From Paulinella micropora (lineage: Eukaryota > Cercozoa > Imbricatea > Euglyphida): a stretch of 35,211 nt of DNA. This document shows, one piece after another, positions 21,112-30,899 of the stretch; within the stretch, counting starts at the first letter, position 1; every line of letters starts with the position of its first letter. Location of the stretch: contig BJOX01000277.1 in the NCBI GenBank assembly GCA_009731375.1, positions 534,270 to 569,480 of the forward strand, given 5' to 3'. Below the pieces are notes generated by a model. The model was not told the DNA's origin and ran no database searches. It was given only the letters and a program-made list of their open reading frames with translations. Made by a program: the position numbers and the translations under genes.

Positions 21112-21115
21112 AAAC
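21112..21115. repeat. Target-site duplication, right copy (AAAC)
   Basis: Matches 10427-10430. Collapsing the two copies restores a continuous reading frame in the host non-LTR element. Confidence 0.8.
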
Positions 21116-21702
21116 AGTGACCCTTCTCCTCCACCTCCTCCCACCCCCACTGCAAATACATTACCACCTGGACCCCCTCCGCCCCAAACTACGCACCGAT
21201 GTTGATTCTACCAACCACCAGAACATCTTAACGGACGCTGTCGACCCCGCAACTACGGCGATATTCCACATTGACTGCTCTAGTTTCCCAAAACCGGACT
21301 ATGCGGGGGGTTTCGGCGCTATTCTCATGTTCCAAGAACATCTCATTGCCATCTTCGGATCACATGAACACCCCACCACTAGCAAACACTAAGAAATTGA
21401 AGCTGCCGCGGTTGTCTTCTACTATATACACACACGCCGGTGGCAACCATACCAAACACATGATTTTACAGACTACAAAGGCCTTGCAGACTGCCAGCTC
21501 GAAGGCTAGTACTATCAACAACTATTCACAACGCCCATACCCCATCCTATGGGATGCCATCGCCAGATACAAACTCACGCAATGGCACCTGCAGATACGC
21601 TGGGTCCCTTCACACGTCGAAAACAGCTTCGAATGGCGACACTGCCTCAACAAAATCTGCGACCGACTAGCTAAGGAAGCAGCTCTCCTCCCCATACATT
21701 GA
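21116..21702 (+). pseudogene. RNase H domain of a non-LTR retrotransposon (degenerate)
   Basis: RNase H signatures occur in order: FHIDCSSFPKPDYAGGFGAI (21259 on, first catalytic Asp), EIEAAAVVFYY (21394, catalytic Glu), FTDYKGLADCQ (third acid), then RWVPSH and CDRLAKEAA in another frame (21598-21680, last His/Asp region). An in-frame stop follows SKH near 21390, and the frame changes by one base near 21490. The frame of the last part continues past a single TGA at 21702 into the RT pre-motif, showing that RNase H lies upstream of RT in the same protein. Confidence 0.75.
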
Positions 21703-23380
21703 CTTCTAGATGATTGGCGGCACAACCATCCTCCCACGTCACCAGCACTACCCCCTCCACCGATACCACAATACCGCCTATTTCTCCCGAGTGGATATAC
21801 CAAACATTTCACCAAGTTACCGCCCCAGCTGATATCGTATCAGGACAAACATCAAGCAATCTTCGAAACACGCCGTGACTTCACTCTGGACGAACTCCGC
21901 ACTGCCCTCAACACCAAAAAGGGCACGTCTGCCGGACTCGACCAAGTCCCTCCAACTGCACTCCTCTTACTTTCCCACGAATGATAAATTATACATCCTG
22001 CAGTATAAACTATTTCAAGTTTTGTTGGAGAGAGTGTAAAATTCGAAATGAATGGAAACCCACCCAACTGATACAACTGTGGAAGGAAAAAGGCACTGGA
22101 TCCAACCCGAGCGAATGGCGTCCCATCATGATCTCACAAGCAATCATGAACCTTTATGCGAAAATAGTCGATCTCCGACTAAGAACCCTTATGCTGGAAG
22201 TAGGCACCATGAGCAAAACCGCCAAAGCAAACTGCACACGTATATCAGGGGCCGACGAATCCAACCTCACCCTACGTCTGATTCTATACGACATCCAGAA
22301 CGCAGCAAGGGTAACCAACCGCGTACATACACTCATCATCACAGCGATAGATGTAGAGAAAGCCTTCGACTCAGTGGAACTCCCAGTATTTCAAAATGCC
22401 ATCGCGAACACAGTGGCCCCAACAGACGCATTTCCCGAACTCTACCGTTTCATCCAATATCTCTACCAAAGGCGCCCTGATCCACACAGGCAAAAAAGGC
22501 TCTACCATCCATGATTCTACGTCAGTCTACCGAGAACGGGGAACTGCCCAGGGCAGTCCCATCAGCCCCACACTCTTTAGCATCGTCTACGAATACCGAC
22601 AGCGATTAAGATCAGCCGCCCCGGGCGATCCCCAAGATGGATACCAGTTCTACGGACACACCAGACAGTTCAACTCCTGGCCTGGCATAAGGGGAAAAAC
22701 CCTAACCAAGGAAGACATCACAATCCCCCCCCAAACACACATTCGCCGATGACGAATGGCACGCATACGGGGGACCAGGCTCCAAAGAGATATATATAAT
22801 GCGTGCTCAAGCAGGATCCAACAAGTCCCAATGCCAACAAGTCCCAACGTCAAGGAAGCTTCCAAAAGTTTCACCCTAGGAATCATTGTATACCCATCGG
22901 GTTAAATCGAAGACTTCGACGTTGGCTTGCGGGGAGTGGATGGCACCCCCATTCCAAGTCTGACGAAATACAAAAAATTCTGATCCCTAGGATTATTCAC
23001 ATCAGGGCTTGACGACCACAAACTTCAACTTCAGGAAGCTACGAATACTCTCTTATTAGCCACCCAGGTGGCCCTACACCTCAATATATCCAAAGCACAC
23101 AAACGAGAAGCGCTCCGAGACCTGGTACCAGGCACCCTCGACTTCCCCCTCGGCTGGATCTCTATCACAGAATCAGAGGCAGATACCCTGGATACATATC
23201 TTCGGGAATGCTTCCGCGGTACACTAGATCTGCGACCGACCGATATCCCAGTTGCTTACCTCTACGCTCCAAGAGGGAAGTGCGGCATCTTCGTGGTCCC
23301 TCGGTTTAAAGAGCCAACTTCAGAATTGCAGCAATATTCCTATGGGCGTTATTTTCCCACGATAAATCGACACAAATAGC
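21703..23380 (+). pseudogene. Reverse transcriptase domain of the same element (degenerate)
   Basis: RT motifs of non-LTR type occur in order, spread over three frames: FTLDELRTALNTKKGTSAGL (about 21880), EWKPTQLIQLWKEKG then EWRPIMISQAIMNLYAKIVD (about 22050-22170), motif A IITAIDVEKAFDSV (22340), motif B GTAQGSPISPTLFSIV (about 22540), the catalytic FADDEW box (22742-22753), and ALHLNISKAHKREAL (motif D region, about 23070). FADD replaces the common YADD, a substitution seen in some retroelements. At least four frameshifts or stops interrupt the domain, so it cannot be functional as read. Confidence 0.85.
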
Positions 23381-25450
23381 GATCCACTCCCACTTGCGCC
23401 TATTACGTGATGACCTCCTCCCACACGCCGTTTGGAATCCGGACGGCAGCGACTCTAGATCCCCCTTACCGACCCAAGCCCATGAACCCCCGCCCACCAA
23501 CCCTACACGACGAGAACGCAAACAACACCCCACACCGGACCCTCAGAGCTAACAGATCCTACAACAGCTCGCAGATCTTAGAATCCCGAACACCTACCTA
23601 CACCAGGAAAGATTGCCTCCGACCCATAGTTGGCGCCCCGATGACGACAGCTACAGGGAAGACCCTCCAATCGGCGAAGCCTACTACCACCAATCCATCC
23701 ACTCCAACCAACCCTCTCACCCCCCATGGAAGGATATTGATGCCGACAACCCCCGACCACCTGCCACTCAGAACCAGCCCTTCCTTGATTGGCACTCCCA
23801 CGAACTGCTTTTAGAAAAATCCAGGTATTCAGGCCACCTGGGAATAGAATGGATGTGCGCACTCCGTGACCTCGGGATTGGCATCCAACTCCGACAAGAA
23901 CACCTCCCACACGACACCCACCCGACCGAGACTGAACTACAGTCTCCCTACGTCATCACCGTCCAACACATGTTTACGGGGGCTATCACGCTCACCGAGA
24001 ACAGCCGCCAAGCCATCCTCAAGGCGAAAGCAGCCATCCGGGACCGTAACTACTGGAGTCTCCGCCACCGCCTCTCAACAAACCTAAGCAAACCTGCCCC
24101 AGCCCCACGATTCGCCCTTAAATGGGGGTCGGCTTCAGAAATGAGGAGCGAGACACAGCAAATCTCCCACCAGTATCTAGGCCCACACACCACCAGAGCA
24201 GACTGGGAAGTACGGATCATCCTCTTGACGTAACTAGCTGCTATAGAGAAACCGGCCATGCGCAGCGTCCGAACCAAAAACAAAGAGGACGCCAAATGTC
24301 AATTCTGTGACAAGATAGACACCATCGATCACTATATGACCTCCACGAGCAAATTACACCCCCCGGAGTATATACAAGCCATCAACCACCGCTATTCCGC
24401 CTCTAGACAAGCTATAAAGCGACACCTAGGGCTCGGTCCAGACCTCGACCGCATTCAACAACCCACTCACATGGTGGTCATCGCCGAAGAAGGTAAACCC
24501 ACCCCGATCCCACCTGAAATCGACATAACTCTCGCATGGTCCACCCTCGGCGAAACCGGAGAAACATGCAGTCACGACCGCATACACCCAGCGGCAGCAC
24601 TGGCCGAAGAACTACAAGAGGCCAAATTCACCTGGAAACCGGACCTGATATTCACACCTCACGTCACATCCACACGCGTGTTCCTCGTAGAAGCCACAAC
24701 TCGCACAGATGAATGGCTAGTCAGAATGGACCAATCTATATACGCAAATGCATCAGGGGAGTGTATTCGGCGGACCTGTGGCAAAGATTGCAAAAGAATC
24801 AATCCCCCCTACAACCCAAAAGACAGAGGAGAGGACCATCCTATTGAATGATCACTAATACAGTGAATGGCTACCAACCCCCCCGGGTATAATCAGCGAG
24901 CCATCTACGAACACAAGTACTTTGAATACCAACGACAAATCCAAGATCTCCAGCTGGGGCCATCTGGTCAATGCACATCCAACCTGCTAATGATAGCTAG
25001 CGAAAGGTTACATCCCTGCCTCAGGATATAAAGCAATTCAGGAACATTTCTCTAAAGCGCAAGCCATCGCAGTCTACCGCGACCTCACCGAGCTCTGCCA
25101 TGACCATATCCTCACGATCTGGAAATTACTGCATGCATGCACGACGCCTGCGATCCCACCCCTTACTCCCCAAGCAGGACATCCCAACCAGCCATCTCAC
25201 TCCAACGACGAGCCCGACCAAGAACAACTATAGGAAAAACCCAACCTCAACCCCCAAGGAACTCCTCCGCCAGCCAACTAATGTCCAACAAACTTGCGTG
25301 CATAGATTGGTCCCACCTCGATCTCAGACAAGCATATACAACACCAACAAGTACCCAACTACCACTACAAACGACCAACGAAGTCATATACAGTGCCAAC
25401 GTGTACCCAACACGCCAACAAACCCACGACTAACGTGTGTTCAACAAACC
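23381..25450 (+). pseudogene. C-terminal thumb, damaged zinc finger and restriction-like endonuclease
   Basis: Open frames at 23613-24233 and 24258-24851 are separated by one stop. A Cys-x2-Cys-x7-His motif (AKCQFCDKIDTIDHY, near 24291) matches the start of the CCHC finger that precedes the endonuclease in R2-like elements, but the last Cys is absent. About 115 codons later, PD-x15-E-A-T (from KPDLIF, 24638-24695) fits the PD-(D/E)xK core of a restriction-like endonuclease. A further coding-like stretch (YKAIQEHFSKAQAIAVYRDL, near 25026) suggests the protein ran to about 25.2 kb; 25215-25450 is Thr/Asn/Pro-rich and may be 3' UTR. Clade unresolved (R2/R4/NeSL/Utopia-like group). Confidence 0.65.
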
Positions 25451-25890
25451 AACTAACCAAAATCACTGGAGAACCTACCCTCCCGACTGTTGTAAAACTA
25501 CACACCTTTCACACAGAAGGCTACCACCAGTGTACAATCCTTATCTGCTTACGAATACTTATTAACCCCCCCCCCCCTCCGAATATATTTAGTAATTATT
25601 ACTGTATTACTATATTTTCTGGTACTGGTGGCAAATTCCTTTTATGCTCATACGTTACCAATTTGGTGAGATTGGTTTCCTTTTTGGTTCTTTTGAATCT
25701 CAGTAAAATTGTGGTAGAGAACTAGGATCCCGGAGCCTCCGGTTAACAGGCTAGCTTCCCTACCCTGACATTCAAATTGTATATACAATGTCATGCATTA
25801 AAACGCAGTTTTTTTCATCAAACTTTTTTCACAGAAAATTTTTTCCTGACATTTTAGCCACCCTGGCTATATAACATATTATATTATAAA
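25451..25890. other. Non-coding sequence after the non-LTR element
   Basis: Contains a C-run at 25567-25577 and a 14-bp perfect palindrome ATTGTATATACAAT near 25777. It becomes AT-rich up to the (AAT)n. It could be the 3' UTR of the non-LTR element, but no end signal is clear. Confidence 0.5.
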
Positions 25891-25899
25891 TAAATTGTT

Positions 25900-25906
25900 A
25901 ATAATG

Positions 25907-25957
<51 letters not shown>

Positions 25958-26187
25958 GTGTTTCTCTGTCCATGGATGATGCAAATCTGCACATGCGCCT
26001 CCATCGTCTCACCCGTGAGGGGAGTATGAAGAATTGACGATAGGCTCTAATGACACCCCCGCACGGGCAGTCACAACACTTCCAGAAGGCCAGTATGTTC
26101 AATGAAAATACTGGTGGCACCGACGGGAATCGAACTGGCGACAGGGCCCAGATGGTAGAACTTGACCACTGGGCTATCACGGTGTCC
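25900..26187 (-). mobile_element. tRNA-derived SINE with (ATT)n tail
   Basis: On the - strand the element starts GGACACCGTGATAGCCCAGT. The A box TAGCCCAGTGG (26176-26166) matches the TRGYNNARNGG consensus, and the B box AGTTCGATTCC (26136-26126) matches GGTTCGANTCC, 29 nt apart. GACACCG at the 5' end pairs (one mismatch) with CGGTGCC, followed by ACC, like a tRNA acceptor stem and CCA end; the T-stem is degenerate. A body of about 155 bp follows to 25956, then (ATT)n. Head, body and simple tail are the standard SINE layout. The source tRNA and SINE superfamily are not identified. Confidence 0.85.
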
Positions 26188-26796
<609 letters not shown>

Positions 26797-26822
26797 ATAA
26801 TAATAATAATAATAATAAAATT

Positions 26823-26862
<40 letters not shown>

Positions 26863-26913
26863 TAATAATAATAATAATAATAATGATAATAATAAAATAG
26901 TAATAATATATAA
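26797..26913. repeat. (AAT)n array with GAT and TTTT variants
   Basis: Separates family B copies 2 and 3. Confidence 0.95.
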
Positions 26914-27398
26914 TACTATATCTGAGGCGTACTGATGCAGCTAATGACATATCCTTAACCGACATAAGCATCCAATACCCTTGTTCGAGGTCCTCCACCC
27001 CCTCGTGTCAGTCTCTCGCCTGATGATCGGGGCCACCGATGGAGCTCCTGAGGGTAAGACTGCACTAAGCCGAGGTTATTCCGCAGTCCCAACACTCTCT
27101 TGCAAGACGTCACCGAATGTGCAAGTGCATACACCAAGCGCGGTTGCTAGAGCTGCCTCGAAATCCCACCCATAAGAATCTGGTGTCTGCTGGGTCCTGT
27201 GCTATCAACCAGCATATGCGGAGTTTAAGATCTTTTACGCGCGCAACGACCCTCCTCCCCAGCATCTACCACCAAAGGGTTATGAGTTGGCGTCACAGTT
27301 TAACGCCTTGAGGCAATTGGGCTGGAACTCTGTTTAGCAAGTGTGACTAGGTTTTTTCATCGGGATTTCCCTCAAATATGTCACAGTCAACATTCCAA
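26914..27398 (-). mobile_element. Family B retroelement, copy 3
   Basis: Same extent as copy 2, including the 5' extension, with scattered substitutions (for example ATGACATATCCTTAACC for ATGGCATATCCTCAACG). Confidence 0.75.
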
Positions 27399-27401
27399 GT
27401 A

Positions 27402-27449
<48 letters not shown>

Positions 27450-27451
<2 letters not shown>

Positions 27452-27758
27452 TTCTATATGTAATGCGTACTGATGCAGCTAATAGCATATCCTCAACGGA
27501 CATAAGCCTCCAATACCCTTGTTCGAGGTCCTCCACCCGCCCGTGTCAGTCTCTCGCCTGATGATCGGGGCCACCGATGGAGCTCCTGAGGGCAAGACTG
27601 CACTAAGCCGAGGTTATTCCGCAGTCCCAGCAACCTCTTGCAAGACGTCACCGAATGTGCAAGTGCATACACCAAGCGCGGTTGGTAGACCTGCCTCGAA
27701 ACCCCACCCATAACAATCTGGTGTCTGCTGGGTCCTGTACTATCAACCAGCATATGCG

Positions 27759-27763
<5 letters not shown>
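27450..27763 (-). mobile_element. Family B retroelement, copy 4 (5'-truncated)
   Basis: Shares the 3' boundary next to (AAT)n (27400-27449). It stops at CATATGCGGAGTT and passes directly into another AAT/ATT repeat (27764-27804), about 165 bp short of copies 2 and 3. Confidence 0.75.
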
Positions 27764-27790
<27 letters not shown>

Positions 27791-27804
27791 TATTATTATT
27801 ATTT

Positions 27805-28320
27805 TAATAATACAATTTTTAATATTAATTTGACTACAAAGTTTTGTTAATCTTTTTAACACTCTAATAAGAAAAGAATGGTAAGTGTAAGGTGTTAAAA
27901 AACTAAACTTTGCACGAAACAGGTTCCATAAACAGTCTTAACAGACAAGCTCATTAAAAAAACAAAAAAAACGTCTGTTGCCTGTGCACGGCTTTTGAGA
28001 TATCAATGTTCATTTTTCCCTGCGTGCGTTACGAACGCAAACTTAGAAGCTTGAGATTCTGACAAAGCCCTAAGGAAAAACTAGATCTCTGGACTTCAAT
28101 ATCACTTTCGATGCTTCCTGCCATGCTGCGATCATCAACGTGCGAATCCTGCTCCCTGCGATCGAGGTTTTGTATACAACACCCCGCACATGCAATCTAG
28201 TCTCCTTTAGAAGTTGCGGTGATTGTAACCACACCTGACCAAATTAGGTAGATAAATAGATGGAGGGAGCAATACATACCGACCGCCGGATATACAGCCA
28301 GAAACACATACCGACAGGAA
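27805..28320. other. Unassigned intergenic sequence
   Basis: About 500 bp of ordinary-complexity sequence. No open frame, repeat or RNA gene is recognised. Confidence 0.6.
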
Positions 28321-28332
28321 ATGGCTATTATG

Positions 28333-28540
28333 ATTCTGATTCTTCTTCTTCTTCTTCTCCTCCTCCTCCCTTCTTCTTCTTCTTCTTCTTTTTCTTCTTT
28401 CTTCTTTTTCTTCTTCTTCTTCTTCTTCTTCTTCTTCTTCTTCTTCTTCTTCTTCTTCTTCTTCTTCTTCTTCTTCTTCTTCTTCTTCTTCTTCTTCTAC
28501 TACTACTACTACTTCAACTACTACTACTACTACTACTACT
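28333..28540. repeat. (TTC)n and (TAC)n arrays
   Basis: Mostly pure TTC for 160 bp (polypyrimidine), then TAC/ACT triplets. Poly-Leu, poly-Phe and poly-Ser frames are translations of the repeat. Confidence 0.95.
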
Positions 28541-29296
28541 CATGTGTATATGTGTATGTGTATGCATGTATGTATGCATGCATGGATGTATGCGTTATGT
28601 ATGTACGTATGTATGTATACATATGTATGTATGTATGTATGCATGTATGTAATATATGTAATGTATGTATGAATGCATGCATGCATGCATGTATGCATGC
28701 ATGTATGTATGCATGTATATGTAACATATATATACATACCTATGTGTGCATACACACATACATACATACATAAATACATAACAGAACATAACATAACATA
28801 ACATAACATACATAACATACATAACATACATAACATGACATATATACATACATATACATACATACATTGTATGCATGTATGTATGTACATATGTATGTAT
28901 GACATATGTATGTAACATATATATACATACATAAATACATACATACATAACATAACATAACATAACATACATAACATACATGACATACATGACATACATA
29001 CACACATACATACATAATGCACATACATATGCACATACATACATACTTGCATACATGCATGCATACATACATATGTACATACATTACATACATACATACA
29101 TACATGCATACATACATCCATATGTACATACATACATATGTCATACATACATACATACATATTACATACATACATACATACATCATACATACACACTTAC
29201 ATACATGCATATCTACGCACGTACATACGTATGCATGTATGTTATATGCATGTGACATCGCATGCGTGTATGTATGCATGAATGTACGTATGTAGT
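28541..29296. repeat. (ATGT)n / (ACAT)n inverted tetranucleotide arrays with ATAAC blocks
   Basis: ATGT/ATGC repeat to about 28720, then its complement ACAT/GCAT with two blocks of (CATAA)n pentamers (28780-28835 and 28948-28975). A 30-bp-scale segment around ATATATACATACATAAATAC recurs. The switch from TGTA to TACA gives long imperfect hairpins. Open frames on both strands are Tyr/Met/Cys or Thr/His/Ile repeats. Confidence 0.9.
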
Positions 29297-29375
29297 TTCA
29301 CAGGCGTTCACGTCCAACAAGCATGTTTGCATGCAATTGTGTAGAAGCAGTTGAGTGCGGGTTGTATGTACTTAC

Positions 29376-29668
29376 TGTTCGCAAATCATCAAAGGTCTTT
29401 TTTGGCTTTTCCAGAGCACCCACTTCGAGCGGATAGTGCCTCCGCACGCTCCGCAAATATCTCCTAGCAACAGCGTTTTTGGCGAAGTTTTGAACTGCTA
29501 ATTTCTGGATTGAACGAAGCTCGTTACGTCTGTGGTACTTACTCTTACGGTAGCCAAACATTGATTCTGTGATCGTTCAGGAGAAAACAAAATTTGGAAT
29601 AGAGGTACCGTCGTTGGCCTTCGGGGGCCTCTCGTCGGTTGTTACGGTTTGCCAAGCCATTTCGAAGC
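29376..29668 (-). CDS. Probable 5' exon of a host protein-coding gene
   Basis: The exon is bounded by TTTTCAG (29675-29669) and GTAAGT (29375-29370), both good splice sites on the - strand. It first carries a 27-codon ORF from ATG at 29660 (MAWQTVTTDE...) ending in TGA, then in the same frame an ATG at 29561 opening 62 codons that end exactly at the splice site in phase 0. The encoded segment is basic, Arg/Lys/Tyr-rich (MFGYRKSKYHRRNELRSIQK...) and ends KKTFDDLRT. I do not recognise the family. The next exon would lie left of or within the microsatellite region. Reading through the intron the frame stops at 29298. Alternative: a fortuitous ORF between chance splice-like sites. Confidence 0.45.
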
Positions 29669-30660
29669 CTGAAAATCAAACGAGAGGTTCAAAAGGCAGG
29701 TTGAACGAATCAACAACTTAAATCTTTGCATTTATGCGGCTTGGTGGAAAGAACTGGAGTCTATTCTATGCCAATTGAATTGGAAAGGTCTTGCTTGTCC
29801 ACAACAAACCATTGTCTTTGCAAAATGGCAAGTTTTCCTACTCGGGCCATACTGTCCTTTTACCGCAAAATCGCCCAGGAATGTGGATTGAAATCCGGGA
29901 GTCGTTGCTGTAAATGCATACATTGGTGGATCTGGGATGGTTCAGTGGTTTGGGAGTCACTTGATCAGCAAGCACAGCAGAATCTCAGAGCGCCAAACTT
30001 GAGTCCACCCTGTCACAAGAAAAGCACCTCGCAAAGCACACCTCGACTGGTTATTTTGCAGTCTTCTTCTTTCTTTCTTTCTTTCTTTAGGAGTATCTGT
30101 TTTTCTTATTCAGCTAACGGGAAAAACGATAAAAATAACCAGATAATGATGAAGAGTTTGCTATCATAACCGCGTTAAATTTATGTTTTAACCCGAATTA
30201 CAGCTTCAACATAAGAGTGGAGAGCAGAACGTATTACACAAATCGCAAAACACGAGGAATTTTTAATTTAACTTGGTAATCCTGATCCACTGTTTTGCAG
30301 GAAAGTTGCAACCCTAATTTTTCTTCTTCTTCGTTTTTATTGAGAGAACAATTTTTACAATCGGACTCAAGGATCGTCCACGTGAAAAGTATAGCTATTA
30401 AGTCATACCTTTATCTAAGGTGGAAACCTAGTTATTAAATCGAGCGTATTAATTGAAAATATTAATATTAGGTCGCTTGGTATTAATCTTATTAATATTA
30501 ATGTTTATGTTTAGATATGTTGCGTAATATGTAGCTTAAGTATTCATGTTATTAATATTAATGTTTATGTTTGCATCAGTAGTAATATACTAGAATGATC
30601 GGAGTGAGTGAAAATTAGTAGTTCAGTGAATATGTCTGGACAGTAGTATGAGAAGGGAGA
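29669..30660. other. Non-coding region upstream of the putative exon
   Basis: Probably intron, 5' UTR or promoter of the - strand gene; short ORFs on both strands (29726-30169 +, 29923-29732 -) have no recognised domain. From 30180 it is AT-rich. The 23-bp sequence TATTAATATTAATGTTTATG plus TTT occurs twice 60 bp apart (about 30490 and 30550). Confidence 0.5.
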
Positions 30661-30712
30661 GGGAAAAAAAAAAGGAGAGAGAGAGAGAGAGAGAGAGAAA
30701 AGAGAGTGGCAA
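30661..30712. repeat. Purine tract with (GA)n
   Basis: A-run, then (GA)n, then AAAGAGAG. Confidence 0.9.
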
Positions 30713-30836
30713 GTGAAGGAGTGGTTTGTTGGTGTGGTTGGGAGACCATATTCGTTGGACGGAGTCCGGCGGAGGATTCTTCAAAGATCATGCTGATGGA
30801 TGGTTGCTGTTGTGTGTGTGTGTGTTTTTTTATATA

Positions 30837-30882
30837 AACTTATTTATGCATATATAAATATATATATGTATGCATATAAGTT
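30837..30882 (-). other. Hairpin in the 3' UTR of the non-LTR element
   Basis: AACTTATTTATGCATATATA (30837-30856) pairs with TATATGTATGCATATAAGTT (30863-30882) with a few mismatches. It lies just after a short TTAA repeat that follows the ORF2 stop. A 3' stem-loop is a plausible recognition structure for the element's own RT, but the sequence is AT-rich and such palindromes also arise by chance. Confidence 0.4.
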
Positions 30883-30899
30883 AATTATTAATTAATTAA

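Noticed and set aside
20806-21120. A basic + strand protein conserved between 10.4 and 20.9 kb
   Set aside because: The conservation is that of the two LTRs; both strands are open there and neither shows a domain.
28540-29295. Cys/Met/Tyr-rich - strand ORFs of 160-218 codons
   Set aside because: They come from ATGT/ACAT repeats and appear in all three frames.
29726-30169. 147-codon + strand ORF
   Set aside because: No domain or codon signal; it lies opposite the probable upstream part of the - strand host gene and ends in a TTTC repeat.
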